Counted from the first letter of the stretch, positions 22,191-33,068 are shown. The stretch: 64,000 nucleotides of DNA from Pectinophora gossypiella (GCF_024362695.1 NC_065420.1:2698501-2762500), one strand, 5' to 3'. Numbers and translations: made by a program. The notes: generated by a model from the sequence alone, not told the origin.

Positions 22191-23340
22191 CACTCTACAT
22201 TTACGAGTATTTTATGTTTCTATAACAATTTTTATTCTTTTTTTTAATTTTAAGTATGGCAATTAAAACATTTTTTGCGGCTTGCAATCATGTGAACACA
22301 CGAACGCAGTATATGACATTGTCCTCGAAAGAATATGCGCCAACTCTTGCTTAACATTTTTTGCTTTGGCTAATTTGTTACATTCACTTTGCAGATAAGA
22401 TCTCACTGTTACTTTCATTATTCATTACCAAGTTTATGTAATGAGTCAAATTATTTTAAGCTTGTCAATAAAAAAATATGCACAAAAGAAGAAATCATTT
22501 ACTTTTGTGCTATTATTTTAATTAGTATATCAATTCTCTTTGAATAAATACACGGACGGCTATTTTATAAAAATGATTTTTAAGTTCTTTATTACAAAAG
22601 AAAATACATTATTATGTAAGGTATACGTATTTTACAATTACTTAATTAAAAAGTAAAAAGTTTTGTAAGAAATATTTGGTCTTAAAAACAAATCAATTCT
22701 TGTAGTATTGCCAGTTTTTTAAATAAGTAAAAAAACAATAATTATTGCAAAATTATAATGAACTGGTTTTTTGTTTTATTCTTTTCATTTTTTTTTATTA
22801 TAAATTGTTTGCCATTACATCACAGCATTGCGAAAGAAAACACACGTACTTAAAACAAAGCTAAAAGAAAAATAAATATTAATGACTTCTAAACCTCTTT
22901 CGGTTCGACAAAGGCATTTTTCCCATTAGCGTAAGTCCTGGCAGTTCAAAGGTGAAGCTCCGTTTGAATAAAGAGATTCGGGTCATGTTTGTCATGGTGT
23001 TTGCACAATACAATGAGCACAACCAACGTTATTTTGTTCTTAAAAAAAAAAACCAGCAAAAACGATTCGGTTAAGATGTAGAAAACCATTTCTCTCTCTC
23101 TAGTAGCGAAAAATCACGCGTGATTTTGATGTTCTTAAAATGAACTGTCATTTTGAATAAAGAACGTTACACATAAATGTTTTTAGGCATCTTCATAAGA
23201 TAATGTAAACTTGGAACAGTCTGCATGCAGCAATAGAGCAATGAGGTAGACTGTGCTTCGTACTCCTAAAAAACATAATGTCAGTAGGAATCTTATTGTA
23301 AAAACGTACATTGCCCGTTAAGAGATTTGGTAATTTTATG
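22190..23340. other. No recognised feature
   Basis: Long AT-rich intronic stretch without repeats shared in the window. Confidence 0.5.
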
Positions 23341-23341
23341 T

Positions 23342-23427
23342 CATATCGACGGGGAAGAAGCAAATACTCCTATCTTACAGAGACGTAACTGTAAGATAGG
23401 AGTATTTGCTTCTTCCCCGTCGATATG
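23342..23427. repeat. Perfect 39-bp inverted repeat with 8-bp loop
   Basis: Arms 23342-23380 and 23389-23427 are exact reverse complements (left arm starts CATATCGACGGGGAAGAAGC). The loop is AGACGTAA. A smaller hairpin CTGCTG/CAGCAG follows at 23426-23443. Confidence 0.95.
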
Positions 23428-23527
23428 CTGCTGAAGGTGCAGCAGACAGAATGTGTATACCGCTTTGGGGTTAAGTACTTTGTCCCTTTGGCCTTCGAGA
23501 CCATGGGTTGTTGGGGATTGGAAGCAA

Positions 23528-23622
23528 TACAGGTTAGGTCACATATTTCCGAATATGCATTTCTCGGGCATGTGGGTTTCCTCACGATGTGTTCCTTCAC
23601 CGCTGAGCACGTAAGAATAAGA
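23528..23622 (-). mobile_element. SINE-D fragment
   Basis: Reverse SINE-D words AATACAGGTTAGGTCACATA and TCACGATGTGTTCCTTCACC. Confidence 0.65.
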
Positions 23623-24138
23623 ATAATTGTTATAAAAAATATATTTTAGATGGTGTTGCCAACACTGTCTATAATAGGCCCCACTTAAAACAATATGTTC
23701 TTCAAATGATAAAGATCTGAACATCCTATTGTCAAACTCGCTCCTGGCCTATAAGACCTGATCTTTGTGATAACTGAGCTGAATCGATGGGCATATCAAG
23801 TTCACTAGCACTTTCTCTGAGACAAAGGCAGGTTATAGAGACAATTGTCAATGAATGCGAAAGAATGCGTGGGCGCCGGTGCCGCCTTCCGTTTCGATAA
23901 CCGAACGATTCTAGTTGCGGGTTACTTTTAAAGATATCTAGGTTAGATCACCATTTACACTTACATTATAATATACACATAAACTTACTTTCGTGACACC
24001 TTCACATTTAATAATGCAGTCTTCAAGCAGTCGTGAAACGCGAAATCGAAGTTTACACAGCAAGAAGCATATACTTATACAACTTCCAACATAAAACCGT
24101 TAGGATCGTCGATCCCTAGTCACTACCAACATGTGGCT

Positions 24139-24208
24139 AGCGGGGTACCAAGCTCAGTTCGGTACCCCGAAAACATCCTTTGGCGGCAGCACCGCCTCGC
24201 CGCCAAAA
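24139..24208. repeat. Two adjacent GC-rich hairpins
   Basis: CGGGGTACC pairs with GGTACCCCG, and TTTGGCGG pairs with CCGCCAAA about 10 bp further on. Isolated GC-rich structure in AT-rich sequence. Confidence 0.7.
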
Positions 24209-24329
24209 TATCAAGTATCATGATTATTATGTAATTGTTACTTAATTACAGAACAAAACAGGACACTAAAATAGTAAAGGTAAAGAAAAAAATAAAGATA
24301 ATTGGTTTAGTACGGTCTACTCTGATCTC

Positions 24330-24436
24330 TCTTACGTCGTGTCTTATAGGGAAGTCAAGGAATTGGCCTTAGATAGACTGGAATGGAAAATGCTACACCG
24401 ACAAGAGCGTGGCTCTTCAATTGATGATGATGATGA
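24330..24436 (+). mobile_element. LINE-T 3' end with (GAT)n tail
   Basis: ACGTCGTGTCTTATAGGGAA encodes VVSYREV, followed by EWKMLHRQERGS, then TTGATGATGATGATGA. Confidence 0.7.
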
Positions 24437-24549
24437 CTCTGAACAGAGTGCGTGCATGAAACGATTGATGAAGCAAGGGTAGGTATAGTGTTTTTTTACG
24501 TTTGAAGGGTGGGAAATAGGCGCTAGTTTATGTAAGTATTAAAATAATA

Positions 24550-24760
24550 TACAAATACTAAATTCGTCTGCTCATACCTCTAAAATCACTCAACCGGTTT
24601 TACGAGTCTTAACAGAAATCCTCTCAGACTCACAATTTAAACAAGCAAGCTGTAATTTGTAACCAAAACCTGCGCTTGCGCTTTCCAGTTCTTTTCGTAA
24701 ATGGTCGATGAATACAAAATTGGTTATTTCTATTGAATAATTTCGCTATTTACTTATTAC
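24550..24760. mobile_element. Helitron-like relic
   Basis: AAATTCGTCTGCTCATACCT and ACTCAACCGGTTTTACGAG resemble sequence next to lepidopteran Helitron ends. Weak. Confidence 0.3.
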
Positions 24761-24924
24761 TCTCTCTTGGATCAAGTGCTTGTATGAAATGAAATTTCTA
24801 ATGTTTTAAAAGCCTGTTTGCATAAATCTGCGATGAATTTTTGCATTATGATTTTTGGATCTATTAAGATATTCCGTAAGATATGTCGTAATGATCTTGT
24901 TGTCTACCGGAAATACTGGAGTTA

Positions 24925-25260
24925 CGGCCTCTGTGGTCCAGTGGTTGAGCGTTGAGCTCACGATCCGGAGGTCCCGGGTTCGAATCCCGGTGGGGACATA
25001 TCACAAAAAATCATCTTTGTGATCCCCAGTTTGGTTAGGACATTACAGGCTGATCACCTGATTGTCTGAAAGTAAGATGATCCGTGCTTCGGAAGGCACG
25101 TTAAGTCGGAGCTCCCGGTTACTAGTTACTGATGTAAGTTAGTAATCGTTACGTGAGCCATGTCAGGGGCCTTTAGCGGCTCAATAATAACCCTGACACC
25201 AGGGTTGATGAGGTTGGTAATTCACCTCACAACCTACACGATTGAAGAAGAACTGGTCTC
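24925..25260 (+). mobile_element. SINE-B, full copy
   Basis: tRNA-like head with A box TGGTCCAGTGGTTGAG and B box GGTTCGAATCCC. The core CCGTGCTTCGGAAGGCACG follows, then a body with CATGTCAGGGGCCTTTAGCG and a tail CACCAGGGTTGATGAGGTTG. Confidence 0.85.
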
Positions 25261-25331
25261 AGCTGGCATTAACCACTTGGCCGGGAGTGTTGGAACCAAC
25301 GATTTTCCTTTAGGGATCGTTAAAACCGACA

Positions 25332-25567
25332 ATAGGGTAGTCTCCTGCTAGTCAAATGAGTTTCTTTTTACGAAACGTCAAAACACGAAATTACTATGGA
25401 ATTTCTACGAAAAAGCATCCTGTGACGTCATAGAAAAACCGTGACGAAATGTCGCACTTATTATTACATTTTTATTTATTAAAATTGATATATAAATTAA
25501 GTCGAAAAGCAAAACGTTTTTGTTACCTTTGTCACTTTTAGATCTGACTTTATTTAGAAACTACCCA
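25332..25567. mobile_element. MITE-5 copy, uninterrupted
   Basis: Ends AGGGTAGTCTCCTGCTAGTC and GAAACTACCCAATT form an imperfect inverted pair. The interior has GACGTCATAGAAAAACCGTG. Confidence 0.7.
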
Positions 25568-25694
25568 ATTGCTTTCTAGATTATTTCTTTTATTTTTGTG
25601 CAATCAAGTAAATTATATTATAAATGCAAGAGGTTTAGTGATTAAGCTATTAAGTTATAAAGCTTACAATATAAATTGTATCGTAAAACAACAC

Positions 25695-25860
25695 AAACAC
25701 AGTTGGCTCGACCATTATAGACGGCGATACGGCTCACCAACTATCACGCTGGTCTCATAGAAAGCTCGGTGAGGTGTGGGTGCTTAGTTCATTCTGCGAT
25801 GGATGTACATCTGACTAGCCTAATTGGGAACACAGTCGTGAACTTATGTTTATATTATTT
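25695..25860 (+). mobile_element. SINE-F body
   Basis: CACAGTTGGCTCGACCATTA, AGAAAGCTCGGTGAGGTGTG and GCGATGGATGTACATCTGAC are its standard words; no head. Confidence 0.65.
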
Positions 25861-25929
25861 TTATGTCAGAAATAAATAGAAACTTAACAGGTAAGGAAAA
25901 TATCACGAGATAATTCATAATAAGTATGT

Positions 25930-26120
25930 CCAAGAGAAAGTACTCAAGTATTTTCAAAGGCTTATGACCTAACCTGTAATTGATCTGGTTTTCCCTTCGG
26001 TTTGGAAGGTTAAATGACAGTCGCTTATGTAAAAACTGGACCTGTCAATAACTTCAAGTTAGGGAGGTCAGGTATGCGGATCCTGGAAAAGGAAATTGCT
26101 AGAGATGATGATAGTAAGTT
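25930..26120 (+). mobile_element. SINE-D fragment
   Basis: TATGACCTAACCTGTAATTG and AGTCGCTTATGTAAAAACTG; head missing, tail GCTAGAGATGATGAT. Confidence 0.6.
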
Positions 26121-26214
26121 AGGAAAGATATGAAAAGGACCTGTGTTTATTAACAACGATACATAATAATTTTGGGTGAATAAGGTGAGAAGATGGCAAG
26201 ATGATTGGACACCT

Positions 26215-26400
26215 AATAAGATACGACGAATTTATTAAAAACATCATGAAGGGGAAGACCAAGAAGAGCTTACATAGAACAGATTAAAGAAAAGGTTAAC
26301 GTCGTGCCTTATAGGGAAGTCGAGGAATTGGCCTTTGATGGACTGGAATGGAAAATGCTACACCGACAAGAGCGTGGCTCGTAAATTGATGATGATGAAC
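26215..26400 (+). pseudogene. LINE-T C-terminal fragment
   Basis: Encodes GRPRRAYIEQIKEKV then VPYREVEELAFDGLEWKML and ends in GATGATGATG. The frame is broken upstream. Confidence 0.7.
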
Positions 26401-26475
26401 AAAGGTGAGAATATGTACTTAGACTGAAAAAGGGCAATGTTTATTTTACTGAAGTGGTAGACAAGAAATGAATCA

Positions 26476-26606
26476 GGGGGGCTAAAATGGCCACATCGAA
26501 CCAATTCATCTAAAAAAGCAATATTGCAAGTAAGTGCGCAATGCTAACAAATGTCAAATTGCAATATTGCTTTCTTAGATGAATTGCTTCGATGTAGCCA
26601 TACACA
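26476..26606. mobile_element. MITE-3 copy
   Basis: GGGGGGCTAAAATGGCCACA at left; right half AGATGAATTGCTTCGATGTA then GCCAT. Confidence 0.7.
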
Positions 26607-26869
26607 GTTCTTTAAAATATATCACGCGAAATTCGAATCAGTATAGTTGTAAGTGGAATTTCAAGGTCTCTGCCTACCCCAATGAGAAGTAAGCGTGATG
26701 TTGTGTTATGTATATTATGTGTGTAATGTTCAATGTCGAGGTCGCGCCACGAGGCAGCCCTACGGACCGGAATGTCGTGAAAGCTGAATGGTTTGCATGA
26801 TAATGGCAGACATTTTGGCGGAGTTGGTGACCTACCAACGCGCATTATTAAAGGTCGACCAGTCAGGTT

Positions 26870-27000
26870 TATAACATAAGGTCACGACTTTATCCCAATT
26901 GGGGTAGTCTTCCGGATGTACCTCACATCCATCGAAAGATGAACTAAGTACCCACACTTCACCGAGCTTTCTATTAGACCAACGAGATGGTGGTGAGCCG
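26870..27000 (-). mobile_element. SINE-F body
   Basis: Reverse SINE-F: ACGACTTTATCCCAATTGGG, ACTTCACCGAGCTTTCTATT and GGTGAGCCG. Confidence 0.65.
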
Positions 27001-27228
27001 TAACTTGCCCCTCATTCAGCGCTTATCGCTATCTACCCACTAGGTTCGATTAATTCTTTCAAATATACTTCCTCTCAGACGACGCCCTGAGCCGAGGTTC
27101 GCGCCAAACTGGGCATCCTCAGCCCTGTTGTCTTAAATTTTGTACTGGGTGAGAGCCCTCAGCGCTCCCTATTTGTCCGGCCAAGTAGTTAATGCCATCT
27201 GCGGCAAATCTACAAGTCACATAAAAAA
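27001..27228 (+). mobile_element. J3 copy
   Basis: From TCATTCAGCGCTTATCGCTA through CCTGAGCCGAGGTTCGCGCC to GGCAAATCTACAAGTCAC and an A-rich end. Confidence 0.8.
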
Positions 27229-27534
27229 AAAAACTTCTTAAGTGGCCCAGTCCAAGTCTAGTTAATAATTGAAAATTTTGAACAATAATACTTAAGAATT
27301 CTAATATCATCATTCCAAAAAATATATATATTTTTAATTTAATTTTATTATGGACTATATGCTGATCATTTGTGCCCATAAGGTTTATCATATCCATCTT
27401 AGGATTTTGTATCAACAGTGGCTACAATTTGTCTTTGATTGCTTCTGACTCTGCTGATCCAATTAGGAATTGCGGGCGTGAGTTCACATATGTAAAATAA
27501 AAAAAAAACAATTAAATTGATAGGTTTTCTCTAT

Positions 27535-27635
27535 TTCCACAAGGTGAGAGCCCTCAGCGCTTCCCATTGGTCCGGTCAAGTAGTCAATGCCATTTGCGGC
27601 AAATCTACAATAAGTTAAGTGAAAAAAAAAACAGC
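27535..27635 (+). mobile_element. J3 short copy
   Basis: GAGAGCCCTCAGCGCTTCCC to GGCAAATCTACAATAAGTTA, ending in A. Confidence 0.7.
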
Positions 27636-27773
27636 TTAACGATTGTCCATCATTTCTTATCTGATAGAAAGTTTGCGATTCGTCAGTAATAGCTGAGCCT
27701 AAGGCGACAATCAGCTCACTCACATCTTCAAACTATGAAAAGTTGCGATCGGCTCCTTTATGATATTACTAGC

Positions 27774-27985
27774 TGTTACCCGCGACTTCGTTCGCGCGAG
27801 AGAGCCCTCAGCCAGCGCTCAAGTTTGTTTGGCAAATTTACAACAAGTCACGTCAAAAAAGAAAGAAAAAAACCCTACTATTAAAACTATAGAAGTTTCA
27901 TACAAACTCTGGCACCCCTTTTTACCCCCTTAGGGGTTGAATTTTGCAAAATCCCGTCTTAATAAGCACTTACGCCCTAAAAGGA
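27774..27985 (-). mobile_element. Helitron end interrupted by J3
   Basis: ACTAGCTGTTACCCGCGACTTCG is seen as the reverse of a CTAGT terminus. A J3 tail at about 27803-27870 interrupts it. TTTTTACCCCCTTAGGGGTT follows. Confidence 0.55.
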
Positions 27986-27989
27986 ACTA

Positions 27990-28240
27990 TAATGTATCAT
28001 CTCCCTAGCATTATCCTGTTTTTCCCAGGGTCCGCTTACCTAACCTAAAGATTTGACAGGTCCGGTTTTTTACAAAAGCGACTGCCTGTCTGACCTTCCA
28101 ACCCGCGAAGGGAAAACCAGCCCAATACAGGTTAGGTCACATACCTCAGAAAATGCATTTCTCGGTAATGTGGGTTTCCTCACGATGTTGTCCTTCACCG
28201 CTGAGCACGTGATAATCATTTATGATCCAATCGTAAATAA
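27990..28240 (-). mobile_element. SINE-D, nearly complete body
   Basis: Reverse: CATCTCCCTAGCATTATCCT to CGCTGAGCACGTGATAATCA. The tRNA head beyond 28240 is lost. Confidence 0.75.
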
Positions 28241-28314
28241 ATCCACGCTCTTTATCATACGCAAAGAAAAGTCGTAAAAGTTAAAAGGAACCTCAGGGTT
28301 GCTTAACTCCGGCG

Positions 28315-28445
28315 TAACACCCTCAGACAATGCCCTGAGCCAACACTAAACTTGCGCCCACTCTGGCACCTTCTGGCATGATCTTTTAACTAGGTGACAG
28401 AGTGACAGCCCACAGTACTTTCGATTTCTCCGGACCCACCCAGGT
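28315..28445 (+). mobile_element. Worn J3 fragment
   Basis: GACAATGCCCTGAGCCAACA and TTGCGCCCACTCTGGCACC are diverged J3 words. Confidence 0.4.
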
Positions 28446-28870
28446 AGGCACTATGGGCATGACTCTTATGTGTACGAAGGTTGGAACTGAGAATTAATAA
28501 CTAGATACAAATATTATAACTAGAACACCAACCTAGAAACATAAAGCCTTTTTAAACATTACATACATGGTCATAAAAATATTAACCCGCTTTCAATCGA
28601 TTAAATTAAATGATGTCTACAAATACTAGATATAAATAAGCTATAAAATAATAGAAATGAAACAGGTTTTATTTTTATATATGCAAATGTTTTGTAAAGT
28701 TTATACAAAAGATTATGCAATAGATTGATTTGATTTATATTATAGATAACTATGCTAACAAAATGGCTTTTGATGGTATATTTAGGTATTATTAAATAAA
28801 ATTATGATAATTTAGATCAATTCTTTAAGTAGATATAAATTGTATACGACGTTTCCTTTTCTTCATCTTT
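28446..28870. other. No recognised feature
   Basis: AT-rich, single copy in this window. Confidence 0.5.
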
Positions 28871-28871
28871 A

Positions 28872-29150
28872 TTGACCTGCAATGCCCTAACCAGACAAAG
28901 GACAGTCTTACAAAGTGGTTTTTGACAGTGCCCCCTTCGGGAATCGAACCCGGACCTCCAGATCGTGCGCCCAATGATCTCATCATCATGTCGTTCAAAC
29001 CGTATGCGGCGACGCCGACTCCTAGATATCTATCCCGGGTCGTTGTTGTGGTGGCTCTGATGTGGCTCTGATGTAGCTGATGTGGTTTCGGTTTCGCCAG
29101 CCACATCAGAGCCAATGATCTACCCATTAGACCACTAGGCAGCCTCAAAT
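28872..29150 (-). mobile_element. SINE-A head half, split by an insertion
   Basis: B box region GGGAATCGAACCCGGACC and the 5' end ACCACTAGGCAGCCTC belong to one SINE-A head. A 131-bp insertion at 28981-29111 falls between its B and A boxes. Confidence 0.75.
28981..29111 (-). mobile_element. 131-bp retro-insertion, 10-bp target duplication
   Basis: Flanked by CCAATGATCT (28971-28980 and 29112-29121). The minus strand ends in GATGATG and contains three copies of a CATCAGAGCCAC-like word. Confidence 0.82.
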
Positions 29151-29504
29151 CACATGTTTCCGTAATGACAAAGTTGTTTACATTCGTGGCACAGTTTCTA
29201 AGAAAATCTGCCCTACATCACAGAGAAACGTTTAATATAGACTGTGGGTAGTTATGAATAACTAGTAGCAGATAGAGTGGTGATACAACTTGATAAATAC
29301 ATCGATTTGGTTACACACAGACGGGGTTGCCAGATTGGGGTTTTTTCGCAATTTAGACGAAAAAAAATACTTGTTTGGAAAAAGAATGCGACGGGAATAA
29401 TATAAGGGTATTTTTCATTGTTTGAGATTTGATAGACATTGTAATTACGATGAATGTTTCTCTGACTACCCCTATTAGGATATAGTAATAAAATATGAAT
29501 GGCA

Positions 29505-29750
29505 ATAAGCTCGCCCCTATTTTATGGGACTTAAGCATAGCTGGCGAGGAGTGGGTTGTATATGCTATACACCTCTGCCTAACCCTTTGGGTATATAGGC
29601 GTGATGCTATGTTGAAGTTGACATGACACTTGATGACTTCAGCCGTTTAATCGGGAATGTTTATTTTAGTGACTTATTGTAAGTTTGCCTAACTTTTCCC
29701 GGAGAAATGGAAAGCGCTGAGGGCTCTCAACTGATACTCAGACACATTTC
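29505..29750. mobile_element. Unnamed repeat plus J3 fragment
   Basis: ACTTAAGCATAGCTGGCGAG and CTCTGCCTAACCCTTTGGG also occur near 12004, 26670, 46510, 62320 and 63700. A reverse J3 fragment follows at 29675-29750. Confidence 0.45.
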
Positions 29751-29764
29751 ATATTATTATATTC

Positions 29765-29910
29765 AATTCAAATTCAAATTCAAAAATATATTTATTCAGT
29801 AGGTAACATAGTTACATTTTGAATCGTCAATTTTTACATAACGAACGTCTCATCCGCCTAAAACTACTGCAGCTTCTCACAACCTGTATAGTCAGGGGAA
29901 AAGAAGCTGC
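29765..29910 (-). mobile_element. LINE-E 3' end
   Basis: Starts with a CAAATT repeat tail, then TATTTATTCAGTAGGTAACA and CGAACGTCTCATCCGCC in reverse orientation. Confidence 0.75.
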
Positions 29911-30106
29911 AATAGATATAGATATTTGTATTTAAAACTGGCACTAAAGTCGAAGATGTATATAAACGAATCGCTAGGCTTGAGTGGACGCAAGACAGGA
30001 AGACAACAAATTGACTAAGGCAGACATTGATGCTGGGATGACAGCATGGTATGCCGGATAGCAGTGGATGAGACTTGCACAGGACGGAAAAGGATAATAA
30101 AATATA

Positions 30107-30475
30107 TGGGTGCTAATTCCTGCAGACGCCATCTAACTTTATTTTAAGTTATACCTGTAATTTTCTTATCCTTTGAAAAAGAATGGGACGGTCAATCGAC
30201 AGGTATAACATTTATGGAATACACGTCAATATTAAGTAGAAATCTAAAACAAACGTCTAAACATTTTACATCGGCCAATAGCCCGACAGAATTAAGTAGA
30301 CAGCACGTCAAATGGATTGCATACCAGCGAGATGCCTATTTTATTCGCACGGGTTATTCATTCATTTTAAAATTAACTTGTTGACAATCATCCGTACCTT
30401 TCCTTTTCGGCGGATAAGAAAATGACGGGTGTAACTTAAAATATAGTTAGGAGGTGTCTGCAGCAATCGGGGTCA
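30107..30475. mobile_element. MITE-2 copy 3
   Basis: GGGTGCTAATTCCTGCAGAC to CTGCAGCAATCGGGGTCAT; interior shared with the other MITE-2 copies. Confidence 0.75.
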
Positions 30476-30479
30476 TTAT

Positions 30480-31054
30480 GAGGCTAATACCTCCCCTCTT
30501 TCACGCCACACACGCTATACTTAGCCGGTATCAGTGGGCGAGTCTCTTATCGTGTCGATGGCAAACTAAATAGTATCGGCCCAAAACTTGGCAACAAGTA
30601 TGCCGCTAACTGCAGCGCTCATCAGATCCACCTGCGTGCAGGTGTTCGGGCAGGAGACGATGTAAGATGTTCCATCGTTTGGGGAACAGGCACCGAGAAA
30701 CCTCACCTGAACAAATTGTTCTTACTTCGACCCACCTGAGTCAAAAGTCTATTTAGAGTGGGTGAATGATAAATGTAAAATTGGCAACCCTAGTGCTCTA
30801 TCAAGCATGACTCCAAGGCGTGGCTACGCTACTGCCTATCTATACGTTCAACTAATAGTTACCTATGTTCTCGTTGGATAGGTAATTCGTTAAGGCTCGC
30901 TTGCCTAGATCAAGTTTCTCTCTTACCGGTTTCGTGGGAACCAATCAGGGATCACCCCAAGCGAAGGATGTTGGGAAATCTTGATGGAAAGAAAGATAGC
31001 GGTTTCTATGGACATTCGGTTTTCTTCAACGCTTTCGGTTTCGCTGTTCAAAGA
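30480..31054. other. No recognised feature
   Basis: Higher complexity than the surroundings but no frame or family I can support. Confidence 0.4.
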
Positions 31055-31149
31055 TTTACCGGGTGAGAGCCTTCAGCGCTCCCCATTTGTCCGGCCAAGT
31101 AGTTAATGCCATCTGCGGCAAATCTACAATAAGTCACGTCAAAAAAAAA
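31055..31149 (+). mobile_element. J3 short copy
   Basis: ACCGGGTGAGAGCCTTCAGC to AATAAGTCACGTC and poly-A: intact 3' end, strongly 5'-truncated. Confidence 0.82.
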
Positions 31150-31300
31150 GCTGTTCAAAGATTCAAATTCATATTCAAAAACATTTTTATTCGGTAGGTA
31201 ACATAGTTACACTTTGAATCGTCATTTTTTACATAACGAACGTCTAATCCGCCGAAAACTATTGCAGTTTCTCACAACCTGCATAGCCGGGGAAAAGAAG
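31150..31300 (-). mobile_element. LINE-E 3' end
   Basis: Reverse LINE-E: ATTCGGTAGGTAACATAGTT, ACATAACGAACGTCTAATCC and CTGCATAGCCGGGG. Confidence 0.75.
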
Positions 31301-31355
31301 CTTCAAGAAAAAGCGCGGCACAGGGCTCTAGGCGTTCTTTTAAAAAACAACAAAA

Positions 31356-31384
31356 TATTGTTCGCTGGTTCAAATCCGGCTCGA
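31356..31384. other. tRNA-Tyr-like 3' end with encoded CCA, or LTR primer-binding site
   Basis: The plus strand carries a T-arm (GCTGG TTCAAAT CCGGC) and then TCGAAGGACCA. This resembles the 3' end of eukaryotic tRNA-Tyr including CCA. No matching 5' half is present. On the minus strand it reads TGGTCCTTCGAGCCGG, the form of a tRNA-Tyr primer-binding site of an LTR element, although no LTR was identified. Confidence 0.6.
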
Positions 31385-31479
31385 AGGACCAATGTTTAGG
31401 GTCCTTGCTTGACTTGTAAGAAGATAATTAAAACGCGGACTGTAAGTTATAGGTACTATATTATTTAAAATATAACAAT

Positions 31480-31570
31480 AAGTGGCGTCGTGGTGGCCGC
31501 CGTGATGAAGTGAGTTTTTGACATTAGCGCCCCCCGCGCCGCCCTCGCCGCCCTCGCCGCCAGTCGTCGC
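31480..31570. repeat. GC-rich simple sequence
   Basis: GCCGCCCTCGCCGCCCTCGC-type run in AT-rich surroundings; origin unknown. Confidence 0.5.
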
Positions 31571-31679
31571 CAGGTGCGTTTGGTTACACGCAACATCACC
31601 TAATATCAGTTCCCAGACATTTTAAGGACTTTAGCCTTAAATAGCTTGATGATAAGACCACGATGATAGTTATTGAATA

Positions 31680-31787
31680 TTACAAACAAGCTCACGACTG
31701 TATCCCAATCGTGGTGGTAGCCAGAGGTACACCTATCGCAACATGAACTAAGTAAACACACCGCACCGATAGTCACTGTGGACCTGT
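31680..31787 (-). mobile_element. SINE-F fragment
   Basis: Reverse SINE-F: CTCACGACTGTATCCCAATC and AACATGAACTAAGTAAACAC. Confidence 0.5.
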
Positions 31788-31975
31788 GGTTCACTGGCTT
31801 GCTTCTCAAACGGGGAACGCCGGTTCGAACCTCGCTACTATACTTGCACCAATGAGGTATTATTTTTCTTAAGTGCAGTTTTCACTAAGACAGTTGGCTC
31901 GACCGTTATAGACGGCGACACGGCTCACCACCTATCACCTTGGTCTAACAGAAAGCTCGGTGAGGTGTAGGTGCA
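31788..31975 (+). mobile_element. SINE-F with tRNA-like head
   Basis: Head CTGTGGTTCACTGGCTTGCT and B box GCCGGTTCGAACC, then the body ACAGTTGGCTCGACCGTTAT. This is the copy that shows the family has a tRNA-like 5' end. Confidence 0.7.
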
Positions 31976-32235
31976 TACATACTTACGCATACATAAACTC
32001 ACGCCTATTTCCCACCGGGGTAAGCAGAGCCTATGGAACAACTTCGATCCTGACATATTTCTCTTGCTTCCTTCACATTCAACGATCGTTTCATACACGC
32101 ACGCCGGTTCAGAGTAGATCAATCAATCAATCATTGCTGAATCTTTTCTAAAGACATCTCCAATTTGGTCAATGTACGTCCTTCTAGGTCTTCCTCTGCC
32201 AGCCCTACCACCAATCTTCGCTTTATATACTGTTT
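31976..32235 (-). pseudogene. LINE-R C-terminal fragment
   Basis: Reverse of the 61-kb frame: TTTCCCACCGGGGTAAGCAG, ACACGCACGCCGGTTCAGAG and AGGTCTTCCTCTGCCAGCCC. Frame broken. Confidence 0.75.
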
Positions 32236-32239
32236 TTTT

Positions 32240-32575
32240 GTGTGGGTGCAAGCTATGTGTAAAGAAATATTTAAATTCTAGAATAGATTAACAAAGCTTT
32301 ACAACATCCACGGTCTTAATTGCACGAGGCCTACAATAGAAGGAGAAAGAAAAACCAACCACCTGTAATTTGAACCCTAATGACTAACAATTACTGCGGC
32401 TTTATATAAAGTTGTAGCAGCGTAATATTTTGTGGAGCAACACGGAATGGTATTATAATAAATGAATAGAATAAAGATGTTTCCTCGTCGTATTGTGAGG
32501 TAACAGGAAACGACAGAAAAGATTCTGTGCGGATATTCTGAGTATTGACATCATTTATTTATTTAAGTATTTATA
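32240..32575. other. No recognised feature
   Basis: AT-rich spacer. Confidence 0.45.
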
Positions 32576-32580
32576 TTATA

Positions 32581-33068
32581 TACAGGGTGTTAGTGACATC
32601 GTAACGAATACTCAGAGGGATGATTAAGACCATGATTCTGAGTTAATATCAAGTGGAATTTTCCGTCGCAAAATTCATGTTATTTTTTTAGTTTCTTTAA
32701 ATTATTTTCAATTCTATACTATTGCGATGGAAAATTCCACTTGATATTAACTCAGAATAATCAGCTGAATCATCCCTCTCAGTATTCGTTACGATGTCAC
32801 TTACACCCCATACAAGTACATACAGTAGCCATACAAGTAGGTATGGGTGTTAGTGACACTGTAACGAATACTGAAGGGAATGATTCAGACCATGATTCTG
32901 AGTCGATATCAAGTGGAATTTCCTGTCGGAGAAGTCATGAATATTTTAGAGCTTTTTTAAATTATTTTCCGTTCCATACTTTTGCGACGGAAAATTCCAC
33001 TTGATATCAACTCAGAATCATGGCTTGAATCATCCCTTAAAGTTTTCGTTACGATGTTACTAACACCC
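32581..33068. mobile_element. Dimeric MITE-1, copy 2
   Basis: The same two-unit structure and linker (ACAAGTAGGTATGGGTGTTA) as 11505-11996, 488 versus 492 bp. Confidence 0.85.

Noticed and set aside
24925..25000. Possible functional tRNA gene
   Set aside because: The tRNA-like part continues directly into the SINE-B body and recurs with it elsewhere, so it is a SINE head.
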